Assembly (NCBI GenBank): GCA_044868325.1
Contig: JBIOWI010000111.1
Location: 1 to 9,653, forward strand
Direction of reading: 5' to 3'
DNA length: 9,653 nucleotides
From: AWTP1-13 sp044868325
GTDB lineage: Bacteria; Pseudomonadota; Alphaproteobacteria; Rhizobiales; Hyphomicrobiaceae
Position 1 is the stretch's first letter. Every line of letters begins with the position of its first letter. The notes under the pieces are model-generated. The model ran no database searches. It was not told where the DNA came from and was given only the letters and a program-made list of their open reading frames with translations. This document shows positions 1-8,752 of the stretch, piece after piece. Position numbers and translations under genes: made by a program.

Positions 1-242
1 ACGAGATCAACAAGGCGATGGAGCACGCCGCGTCCCAGGAGCTGAAGGGCATCCTGGGTGTCACCGACGAGCCGCTCGTCTCCACCGACTTCAACCACAA
101 CCCCATGTCGGCCACCTTCGACCTGACGCAGACGCAGATCGTCGACGGCCGGCTGGTGCGCGTGCTCGCCTGGTACGACAACGAGTGGGGCTTCTCCAAC
201 CGCATGGCCGACACCGCCGTCGCCATGGCAAGGGTGATGTGA
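1..242 (+). CDS. gap: Glyceraldehyde-3-phosphate dehydrogenase, C-terminal part (5' end outside window)
   Basis: The window opens inside this gene. Reading from base 3 gives 79 codons ending in TGA at 240-242. The enzyme oxidises and phosphorylates glyceraldehyde 3-phosphate to 1,3-bisphosphoglycerate with NAD(P)+ in the cytoplasmic glycolytic/gluconeogenic (or Calvin) route. Visible family signatures are the LKGILGVTDEPLVSTDF stretch, the NHNPMSATFD segment of the catalytic domain, and the near-invariant WYDNEWGFSNRM, whose Asn contacts the nicotinamide. The catalytic Cys and the Rossmann domain lie upstream of the window. The reading frame is intact to a normal C terminus. The common downstream partner pgk does not follow: the next gene is convergent. 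The family is certain; cofactor preference (NAD or NADP) cannot be read from this fragment. Confidence 0.96.
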   Translation, partial: EINKAMEHAASQELKGILGVTDEPLVSTDFNHNPMSATFDLTQTQIVDGRLVRVLAWYDNEWGFSNRMADTAVAMARVM

Positions 243-276
243 GACGGTGTCAGCACAGGCAAGCGCTGCGCGGATT

Positions 277-385
277 CCCCTCCCCCTTGTGGCCCCTTGT
301 GGGGAGGGGTTAGGGGTGGGGGAACCCCCACCTTCGATGTTCTGGAATCCCCACCCTGTCCCTCCCCCACAAGGGGGGAGGGGAC
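277..385. repeat. G/C-rich intergenic mosaic repeat with nested inverted repeats, possible bidirectional terminator
   Basis: This lies between the convergent gap and M20 peptidase genes. Three layers are visible. CCCCTTGTGG is duplicated in tandem at 283-292 and 293-302. An imperfect long inverted repeat pairs an arm at about 293-325 (starts CCCCTTGTGGGG) with an arm at about 344-376 (ends CCACAAGGGG). Inside it, GGTGGGGG at 315-322 is exactly complementary to CCCCCACC at 325-332. Folded RNA from either strand would form long G/C stems, which suits ending transcription of both genes, although no U-tract follows. Such CCCCTCCCC...TTGTGGGGAGGGG elements recall dispersed intergenic repeats of some GC-rich proteobacteria. 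That resemblance is from memory and was not searched. Confidence 0.7.
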
Positions 386-443
386 GCTGCGGCGCGCTCC
401 CGTTCGTCATCGAGGGTCGGCGCAGCCGGTGACCGGCTGACAC

Positions 444-1850
444 CTATTCCGCCAGCTTGGCCAGAATGCGCGCCCAGCTGCGGGCGCCCTTGCGGAAGGA
501 CGTGAGGTTGTACTTCTCGTTGGGGGAATGGATGCGGTCGTCGTCGAGGCCGAATCCGACCAGCAGGCTGTCCATGCCCAGCGCGTCCTTGAAGGCCGTG
601 ACGATGGGGATGGAGCCTCCCACGCCGACCAGCGCCGCCGGCCGTCCCCACTCCTCCTCCAGCGCCTCTGCCGCCCTGGCCACGAACGGCGCGCTCGGGT
701 CGAAGGCGATGGCCGCAGAGCCGCGCGAGCCGATGAACTCGGCGTTGCAGTCGGCGGGAAGCCGCTCCCGCACGAACGCCTCCAGGGCCGTCTGCACTTG
801 GTCCGGGTTCTGCCCCGGCACCAGCCGGCAGGTGATCTTCACCGACGCCTTCGAAGGAATGACGGTCTTGGTGCCGACACCCTGGTAGCCGCCGGTGATG
901 CCGTTGAACTCGACGGTGGGCCGTGCCCACAGCTGCTCCAGCACGCTGTAGCGCTTCTCGCCGGCGGGGGTGCTGAGCCCTACGCCCCCCAGGTAAGTCT
1001 CGGTGTCGAAGCCGAGGCCGGCCCACTGCTTGAGCTGCTTGGCCGAGGGCTTTACGATGCCGTCGTAGAAGCCGGGGATGCGCACCTTGCCGTCCTCGCC
1101 GTGCATCTCGCCCAGCACCCCCACCAGCGCGCGGATGGGGTTCATGGCCGCGCCGCCGTAGTTGCCCGAGTGCAGGTCGCGGCTGGGGCCGGTCACGATC
1201 AGCTCCGTGCCCATCAGTCCGCGCAGCTGCGTGGAGATGGCCGGCGTGTCCTTGTCCCACTGGGCGGTGTCGCATACCAGCGCCAGCTCGGCTGTCACCT
1301 CCTTGCCGTGCTTGGCCAGGAAACCCGGCAGCGAGGGCGATCCGCACTCCTCCTCGCCCTCGATCAGCACGGTGATGGGAAGCGGCGCCTCGCCGGCCAC
1401 GCTGCGCCAGGCTCGCACGGCCTCCAGGAACGTCATGAGCTGGCCCTTGTTGTCCTCCGCCCCGCGCGCCACGATCACCTTGCCGTTGGCCTTCTCGGTG
1501 GCGATGCGCGGCTCGAACGGCGGGGTCTTCCACAGCTCGACGGGGTCCGGCGGCTGCACGTCGTAGTGGCCGTAGAACAGCACGTGCGGCCCACCGTTCG
1601 ACCGGCCGGCCGGCCGGGTGCCCCTGCTGTGGCCCACCACCATGGGATGCCCCGTGGTGGGCACCACCTTGGCGTCGAAGCCCACCTCGCGGAGCTGGCG
1701 GGCGCACCACTCCGCCGCCTCGCGGCATTGCGGCGCAAAGGCCGGATCGGTGGACACGCTCGGGATGCGGAGCAGCTCGAACAGCCGGTCCAGCGCCTCG
1801 TCGCGCGCGGCATCGAGCGCCTTCAGGACTCTGAAAAGTTGGGTGCTCAT
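444..1850 (-). CDS. M20-family metallodipeptidase (carnosinase/CNDP-like)
   Basis: A cytoplasmic two-zinc exopeptidase of 468 residues that should hydrolyse dipeptides or similar small amides; no signal peptide is seen. The M20 metal and catalytic set is complete: His95 in GHYDVQ with Asp97, bridging Asp133 in GAEDNKG, general base Glu167 and ligand Glu168 in EGEEECGSP, Asp194 in CDTAQW, and His441 in RIHSPNEKYN. The inserted dimerisation (lid) domain, about residues 205-385, carries His227 in HSGNYGG. Length fits the roughly 450-470 residue dipeptidase branch rather than the shorter ArgE/DapE branch. The ATG at 1850 is chosen because the protein begins there with a normal helix leading to LLRIPSVSTDP. 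The frame stays open upstream, but that stretch is low-quality and crosses the likely promoter. No strong Shine-Dalgarno site is seen. Substrate is not determinable. Confidence 0.93.
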   Translation of the reverse strand: MSTQLFRVLKALDAARDEALDRLFELLRIPSVSTDPAFAPQCREAAEWCARQLREVGFDAKVVPTTGHPMVVGHSRGTRPAGRSNGGPHVLFYGHYDVQPPDPVELWKTPPFEPRIATEKANGKVIVARGAEDNKGQLMTFLEAVRAWRSVAGEAPLPITVLIEGEEECGSPSLPGFLAKHGKEVTAELALVCDTAQWDKDTPAISTQLRGLMGTELIVTGPSRDLHSGNYGGAAMNPIRALVGVLGEMHGEDGKVRIPGFYDGIVKPSAKQLKQWAGLGFDTETYLGGVGLSTPAGEKRYSVLEQLWARPTVEFNGITGGYQGVGTKTVIPSKASVKITCRLVPGQNPDQVQTALEAFVRERLPADCNAEFIGSRGSAAIAFDPSAPFVARAAEALEEEWGRPAALVGVGGSIPIVTAFKDALGMDSLLVGFGLDDDRIHSPNEKYNLTSFRKGARSWARILAKLAE

Positions 1851-1878
1851 GGCGTCCGTTCGTTGGGTGGGAGGGCGC

Positions 1879-1909
1879 AGGATAGAGGCCGGCTCGGTCC
1901 TCCTGTCAA
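1879..1909 (-). promoter_or_regulatory. Candidate sigma70-type promoter for the M20 dipeptidase
   Basis: Read on the minus strand, a perfect -35 hexamer TTGACA (1904-1909) is followed after 19 bp by TATCCT (1879-1884), which matches four of six bases of TATAAT. The predicted start of transcription would be near 1872, leaving a leader of about 20 nt before the ATG at 1850. The spacer is longer than the ideal 17 bp, so this is a moderate call. Confidence 0.45.
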
Positions 1910-2067
1910 CCACAAGTCCTGCCCGTGAGCGCCTTTTCTCCCGATCTGTGTTGGCGGATCGAGCTGGATCGCACGCTGCAAGCAGGAGCCGGCCCCTTGT
2001 CCATGCCCGGTTGCAACCCAATGTCCTCCCGTGTGCTGCCTGGATGCTTTGTCAAAGGTCATTTCAC

Positions 2068-3471
2068 ATGCCCGCCCCCATCGATATCGAGACTATCGCA
2101 GCGCTCCTGCACCAGGGCTGGATGGAGCTCAAACGCCGCCAGGGCGTCGTGCTCGGCCCCGAGCGGACGCCCGCCACACACCCCCACATGGTCGAATGGG
2201 CGCAGCTCGACAACGACAGCCGCAACCAGGATCGGTTCATTGCCTCGGTCGTTGCCCGCGACTGGGGACGCGGCGTCCTTTCCGCCGCCGACCTGCCCGC
2301 GGCCATCCACAACGCCTGGGCCGAGTGGTCGCGCCTGGGCGGCGACGACCACCCGCACGCGCTGCCCTATTTTCAGGCGCACCCCGACGACCCTGGCGAG
2401 CATGTCATCCAAGCCGACCTTGTCCTGCCCATCCTCAACCGCGAGCAACTTGCGCCGAGCCCTCCTGGCACACGCAAGAAGTGCCTGGTGCTGCTGCCTT
2501 TGCGCGACCACACCAAGGCCGTCTACGAGCACGTCCTTGAGCCGGTGATCCGGCAAGCCGGCTATCAGCCCGTCAGGGCCGACCTGCTGCGAGGGACGCA
2601 AACCATCCACGAGGACGTGGTGGATCAGATCGAATCCGCTACCGCCGTCGTCGCCGACCTCACCGACGACAATCCCAACGTCAACTATGAGATCGGTCTC
2701 GCCCGCACTCTGGGGCGCCCGATCGTCATGATTTGCGAGCAGCGGCCGCCCGAGCAGGTGCCCTTCTACTACAAGGGCCAGCGCATCCAATTCTACGACC
2801 GGCGGGCGCCCGACTGGCAGGCTGTTCTGCGCCGCGAGATGGAGCGGGCGCTCGCCGCAGTGGTCCGCACCGACCCCCTGAGCGAGAATCAGCACCTCGG
2901 CCTCACCGGCTTCTTCCGCGCCGACACGCGCGCCTTCGAAGCCGCCTTCGTACGCGAGGTCGCCCGCACGTCCCGGCAGATCGTCGCGGTGGGGTGGGGG
3001 CTCGCCTTCCTGGCATCGCAGCGCCGCGAGCTCGTGAAGGCGCTGCACGATCAGGTCCTGAAGGAGAAAGGGCTCACCGTACACATCATCATGCCGCGCA
3101 GGGACCATCCCGGCCTCAGGGCGCGAGTCGAGGAGGAGGCTCAGCATCAGCCGAGGTTTGGGCTTCACCCCGATTGGCCGTCCACATTCTTCAAGTTCGC
3201 GCAGGAGCTACCCGAGAGTCTGGAGGACTGGCCGCGGGAGCGCGTGTTCGTGCGGCGCCTGTCGTACATGCCTACGGCTATGATCATTCAGCTGGACGAC
3301 GTCTTCTTTTTCCGGTGCTACGGCCCCCCCAACAGCGGGGGCTGGGCCTGCCCCTGGCTCAGATGCGAGAGCACGCTGGCGTCCGAGCCCTGGCGCAGGT
3401 TCCTGCAGAACATGATCACCGAGGCTGTTCGCAATTGCGCGCCAGAGCCGCTGGAGCGCACGAGCGAATGA
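2068..3471 (+). CDS. RyR-like + nucleoside deoxyribosyltransferase/TIR-like multidomain protein
   Basis: A soluble protein of 467 residues with three regions. Residues about 8-60 resemble the bacterial RyR domain: a helix with HQGW, then GPER, THPHMVEW, and LDNDSRNQDR. Residues about 136-262 form a Rossmann-like domain: beta strand KKCLVLLPL, a helix, then AVVADLTDDNPNVNYEIGLA with Asp197 and Glu208. These are the features of nucleoside 2-deoxyribosyltransferase-like and TIR-like enzymes that cleave N-glycosidic bonds in nucleotides or NAD. Residues about 283-455 (VAVGWGLAFL, LTVHIIMPRRD, MIIQLDDVFFF) are an alpha/beta domain I do not recognise; it may be a phospholipase-D-like fold, but no HKD motif is present. 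ATG 2068 has AAAGG nine to ten bases upstream (2054-2058). Family knowledge places RyR and these effector folds in nucleotide-sensing or conflict systems. Enzymatic activity and target are inferred, not shown. Confidence 0.8.
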   Translation: MPAPIDIETIAALLHQGWMELKRRQGVVLGPERTPATHPHMVEWAQLDNDSRNQDRFIASVVARDWGRGVLSAADLPAAIHNAWAEWSRLGGDDHPHALPYFQAHPDDPGEHVIQADLVLPILNREQLAPSPPGTRKKCLVLLPLRDHTKAVYEHVLEPVIRQAGYQPVRADLLRGTQTIHEDVVDQIESATAVVADLTDDNPNVNYEIGLARTLGRPIVMICEQRPPEQVPFYYKGQRIQFYDRRAPDWQAVLRREMERALAAVVRTDPLSENQHLGLTGFFRADTRAFEAAFVREVARTSRQIVAVGWGLAFLASQRRELVKALHDQVLKEKGLTVHIIMPRRDHPGLRARVEEEAQHQPRFGLHPDWPSTFFKFAQELPESLEDWPRERVFVRRLSYMPTAMIIQLDDVFFFRCYGPPNSGGWACPWLRCESTLASEPWRRFLQNMITEAVRNCAPEPLERTSE

Positions 3472-3670
3472 GCCTCACCGGCCCGCAGCTTCCTACGCAG
3501 AGCGATGGGAGCGACATCTGACTGACAAGGCGTAGCCCCCATGGTGGCGGTTGTGGCGTCAGCAGCGGCCACGTTGCGGCGCGTTCGAACCGGCTGTCGC
3601 GGTGGCGCCACGCGCGCGCCGTGTTCTGGCGCTAGTCGGAGCTGTTTGCCTGAATTGCTTGCCTGAGATT

Positions 3671-3685
3671 AGGGGGACCGAGGTG
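3671..3685 (+). promoter_or_regulatory. Ribosome binding site selecting the GTG start of the membrane protein
   Basis: AGGGGG at 3671-3676 lies six bases before GTG 3683-3685. The only longer start option in frame is a TTG at 3551 that lacks a comparable site and would add 44 arginine/proline-rich residues. The GTG is therefore preferred. Confidence 0.6.
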
Positions 3686-4468
3686 GACGCATTGGACGGG
3701 CTCGCAGCGGTGCGGGCGACGGCGCTCGTCGAGCACTATCAGAAGACGCGCGAGCAGCTCACCCACGACTGGGTGGAGCGCAATCGCCGCTACAGCCTGC
3801 TGGTCGCCATGCTCGCCGCCGCGGCCATGCTGTCGTTCGTGCAGGGGCCGGTGGTGCAGGCGCTGGGGCGGCTGTCCACGGGCGAGCTGTCCACGCTGCT
3901 GGGCAAGGTCACTACGCTCGGCAACCCGGACCTGTCGAGCATCGTCGCCAGCCTGCTGGTCTACAACGCCTCCGTCGTGTTCGACCTCCTGATGATCGGC
4001 TTCCTGGTGCTCTCCTTCTATCTTATGACGGACCTCTTTCACCGCTCCAGCATCCTCGGCTCCGGCTACGTCTATCTCGCGCTGATGGAGCGGGAGATCC
4101 GCGGCGCCCTGCTGCTCGGCGAGGAGCACGCGGCCTTCACCAGGGAAGGGGCGTTCTACCGCGCCACCGGCCGCCGCATGAGCAAGCTGATCGGTTGGGC
4201 CAACAAGGGCATGCTCGGGGCGCTGCTGGTTCTGTTCTTCGCCGCCCGCCTGTTCACAGATTTTCCGACGGACTGGCTCGCCGGGCACGCGCCCGGGCGC
4301 GGCGACGTCGCGGCCTGGCCGCAATGGGCCACAAGGAACTTCCTGTTCGTGCTCGACGTTATTACAGCGCTGCTGACGGCCCGGATGTTCTGGGGCTACC
4401 TCGTGCTGAAGGCGCCTTCCGAGGCGGCCGTGCGCGAGGCGATCGCGCAATCCGAGCGGCAATCCTAG
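3683..4468 (+). CDS. Uncharacterised four-helix integral membrane protein
   Basis: A protein of 261 residues, start GTG. I do not recognise the family. Four hydrophobic segments are visible at about residues 37-55 (SLLVAMLAAAAMLSFVQG), 96-117, 173-192 (GMLGALLVLFFAARLF) and 219-242. They are separated by two extracytoplasmic loops poor in positive charge and one positively charged inner loop (118-172). The basic N terminus (KTREQLTHDWVERNRR) and the C-terminal tail suggest both ends are in the cytoplasm. The first 36 residues are amphipathic and helical. There is no signal peptide, no ATPase or channel signature and no conserved catalytic motif. It lies 211 bp after the RyR/TIR-like gene on the same strand, so co-transcription is possible but unproven. 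The four-helix plan weakly recalls membrane effectors of bacterial conflict systems. A transporter or metabolic membrane protein is equally open. Confidence 0.75.
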   Translation: MDALDGLAAVRATALVEHYQKTREQLTHDWVERNRRYSLLVAMLAAAAMLSFVQGPVVQALGRLSTGELSTLLGKVTTLGNPDLSSIVASLLVYNASVVFDLLMIGFLVLSFYLMTDLFHRSSILGSGYVYLALMEREIRGALLLGEEHAAFTREGAFYRATGRRMSKLIGWANKGMLGALLVLFFAARLFTDFPTDWLAGHAPGRGDVAAWPQWATRNFLFVLDVITALLTARMFWGYLVLKAPSEAAVREAIAQSERQS

Positions 4469-4499
4469 AGCTGCCGAGCCTGATCCGCCGGGGGACGTG

Positions 4500-4550
4500 C
4501 CCCGGGTGTCGGCCCCGGGTATCGGCCAGGGTGTCGGCCCCGGGTGTCTG
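4500..4550. repeat. 13-bp direct tandem repeat, about four copies
   Basis: Consensus CCCCGGGTGTCGG occurs at 4500-4512, 4513-4525 (one base changed), 4526-4537 (variant, one base shorter) and 4538-4550 (last copy ends TCTG). It lies in the leader region between the membrane protein gene and ppdK. The 11-mer CGGGTGTCGGC at 4503-4513 recurs at 9603-9613. This could be a slippage product or part of a dispersed repeat family. Confidence 0.75.
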
Positions 4551-4662
4551 GACGTCGCAGGCTGCCCAGCTCTTCCGGCACAACCAGGGCTGGTATGGCC
4601 GCAACTTGCCGGGTAGCGTCGTACGTGGGCGGAATCGCCCGACATATGCGGGAGTGACGAGC

Positions 4663-7386
<2,724 letters not shown>

Positions 7387-7410
7387 GGGGCCCGGGGCGA
7401 GGCGCGGCAA

Positions 7411-7437
7411 GGGGTCAGACCCTGCGGGTCTGACCCC
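7411..7437. terminator. Perfect 12-bp inverted repeat between convergent genes, likely bidirectional terminator or REP-like palindrome
   Basis: GGGGTCAGACCC (7411-7422) is exactly complementary to GGGTCTGACCCC (7426-7437) across the 3-base spacer TGC. It begins 24 bp after the ppdK stop and lies 38 bp beyond the stop of the minus-strand oxygenase gene. Its position in a convergent gap supports termination for both. There is no adjacent T-run, so intrinsic termination would be non-canonical. GGGGTCAGA-type palindromes are also reminiscent of proteobacterial REP sequences (from memory). Confidence 0.65.
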
Positions 7438-7439
7438 AT

Positions 7440-7463
7440 GGCACAACCTTCCGGTTTTGTGCC
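7440..7463. terminator. Second small hairpin downstream of the minus-strand oxygenase gene
   Basis: GGCACAA (7440-7446) pairs with TTGTGCC (7457-7463). CC/GG pairing inside is possible with a two-base bulge. On the minus strand it starts 11 bases after the oxygenase stop codon and directly precedes the 12-bp palindrome, so the two hairpins may act together at the operon's end. Confidence 0.4.
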
Positions 7464-7474
7464 GAAACTCTGCC

Positions 7475-8752
7475 CTACACCCCGTACATCCCCATGGGCA
7501 GGCCGAAGTGCACGCGGGCCACGCCCGTCGCGAACGTGGCGGCCTGGGACGAGCTGTGGCTGCGGTACATGGCGCAGTCGCGCCAGTAGCGCTCGATGCG
7601 CTGGCCCTTCTTGGCGGCCGCTGAGCTGGCGGCGCGGAAGACGAGGTCCACCGCGTCGCACGCCATGGCGCCGGCGTTGATGAGCATGCCCCACAAGCGC
7701 AGGCTGTCCTCCACCGAGAACGGCGTGCCGTCGGCGGCCCAGCGCCGGCAGTAGTCCATGTACAACTCGCAGGCCTTGATCAGCACGGCCTCGGCGGTGT
7801 CGGCCAGCATCGTGGCTTGGCCGAAGGGGCGCTGGATGTTGGTGTCCTGGTACCACGGCACTATGGGCGGGAAGCGGGTGGTGCGCGCCCGCGCGATCGC
7901 CTCCAGCTCGTCGAGGGCGGCCCTGGCGGCGCCCACCACCGTGGCCACCAGCGAGGCGTGATAGGGGCCCATCATGCGGCCGAGGTACATGGGGTTGCCG
8001 TGCAGCCGCGTGCCATGGGTGCCGTCCGGCACCTCGTCGGCCGACCACAGGCCGCGCCCCATCGGCACCGCCCAGTGCGCCGGCACGAACGCGCCATCGA
8101 TCTTTACGCTGTTGGAGCCGCTGGCGCGCATGCCGAGCGTGGCGTCGCCGCCCCAGTCGCCCAGGATCTCGCAGCTGCCGCGCGGCACGATGAACACGAT
8201 CTGCTCAGCTGTACCCTCCACCATGACGTTGCCGATGAAGTGGGTGGAGTAGGGCACGCCCGAGGCGTAGCTCCACACGCCCTCGACGCGATAGCCGCCG
8301 TCCACCCGCCGGCACTTGCCGGCCGGCCCTTGCGCGCGGTGCGGGGCGATGAAGTGCCCCTCCGGGCCGAACAGCTCCACCTGCGCCTGCTCCGGCCAGT
8401 GCGAGGCGACCTGCGCGCCGTGGGTGGCGCCCAGGATCACGCACCAGCCCACCGCCGGATCGCCGCGCGAGACCTCGACCATCGCCTTGTAGAAGGTCGG
8501 GTAATCGAATTCGTAGCCGCCGAAGCGCTTCGGCTGCAGGGCGCGGTAGAAGCCGGCTTTAACGAAGGCCTCCTGCAGCTCGGGCGAGTGATGCCCGCGC
8601 GCTTCCGAGGCGTCCTGCTCCGCGCGGATGCGCTCGCGTAGGGCGGCAGCGCGGGCGATCAGCTCCCTGCCCGTCAGCCCGGGCTCGGGCGCGGCGATGC
8701 CCTCGCCCGCCTTGTCCTGCGGCCGCGCCCGCTGCCTGGCCTCGCTCGTCAT
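7475..8752 (-). CDS. Acyl-CoA dehydrogenase-fold flavin-dependent monooxygenase (group D-like)
   Basis: A cytoplasmic protein of 425 residues with the three-part acyl-CoA dehydrogenase fold. Helical N-terminal domain: residues about 27-135, with PKRFGGYEFD and the SRGDPAVGWC segment. Beta domain: about 136-225, with GVWSYASG at 158-165 and RASGSNSV at 209-216, both flavin-contacting motifs. C-terminal helical bundle: ends with RYWRDCAMYRSHS and ATFATGVARVHFG. The motif set resembles two-component flavin hydroxylases related to HsaA, indole-acetate or pigment hydroxylases more than fatty acyl-CoA dehydrogenases. By analogy it would use reduced flavin and O2 to hydroxylate an aromatic or similar substrate; no reductase partner gene is present here. 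ATG 8752 overlaps the upstream hydrolase stop (ATGA, 8749-8752), implying translational coupling. Substrate unknown; a true dehydrogenase is less likely. Confidence 0.85.
   Translation of the reverse strand: MTSEARQRARPQDKAGEGIAAPEPGLTGRELIARAAALRERIRAEQDASEARGHHSPELQEAFVKAGFYRALQPKRFGGYEFDYPTFYKAMVEVSRGDPAVGWCVILGATHGAQVASHWPEQAQVELFGPEGHFIAPHRAQGPAGKCRRVDGGYRVEGVWSYASGVPYSTHFIGNVMVEGTAEQIVFIVPRGSCEILGDWGGDATLGMRASGSNSVKIDGAFVPAHWAVPMGRGLWSADEVPDGTHGTRLHGNPMYLGRMMGPYHASLVATVVGAARAALDELEAIARARTTRFPPIVPWYQDTNIQRPFGQATMLADTAEAVLIKACELYMDYCRRWAADGTPFSVEDSLRLWGMLINAGAMACDAVDLVFRAASSAAAKKGQRIERYWRDCAMYRSHSSSQAATFATGVARVHFGLPMGMYGV

Noticed and set aside
310..1728. 472-codon minus-strand frame overlapping the dipeptidase in another register
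   Set aside because: Low-complexity Arg/Gly/Ala protein with no motifs; the overlapping dipeptidase frame has all M20 metal ligands.
528..1928. 466-codon plus-strand frame opposite the dipeptidase
   Set aside because: Antisense shadow with His/Arg/Leu-rich composition and no recognisable domain.
3602..3611. GTGGCGCCAC palindrome upstream of the membrane protein
   Set aside because: A single 10-bp palindrome in GC-rich DNA is expected by chance and no second site or regulator supports an operator.
3551..3682. Longer TTG-started version of the membrane protein
   Set aside because: The TTG has no comparable ribosome binding site and adds Arg/Pro-rich sequence; GTG 3683 with AGGGGG is better.
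4500..4550. CRISPR array
   Set aside because: Units are 13 bp and directly adjacent with no spacers and no cas genes nearby.
4195..4662. N-terminal extension of PPDK reaching into the membrane protein gene
   Set aside because: The family start begins shortly after ATG 4663, which has a good ribosome binding site; the extension overlaps another gene and the tandem repeat.
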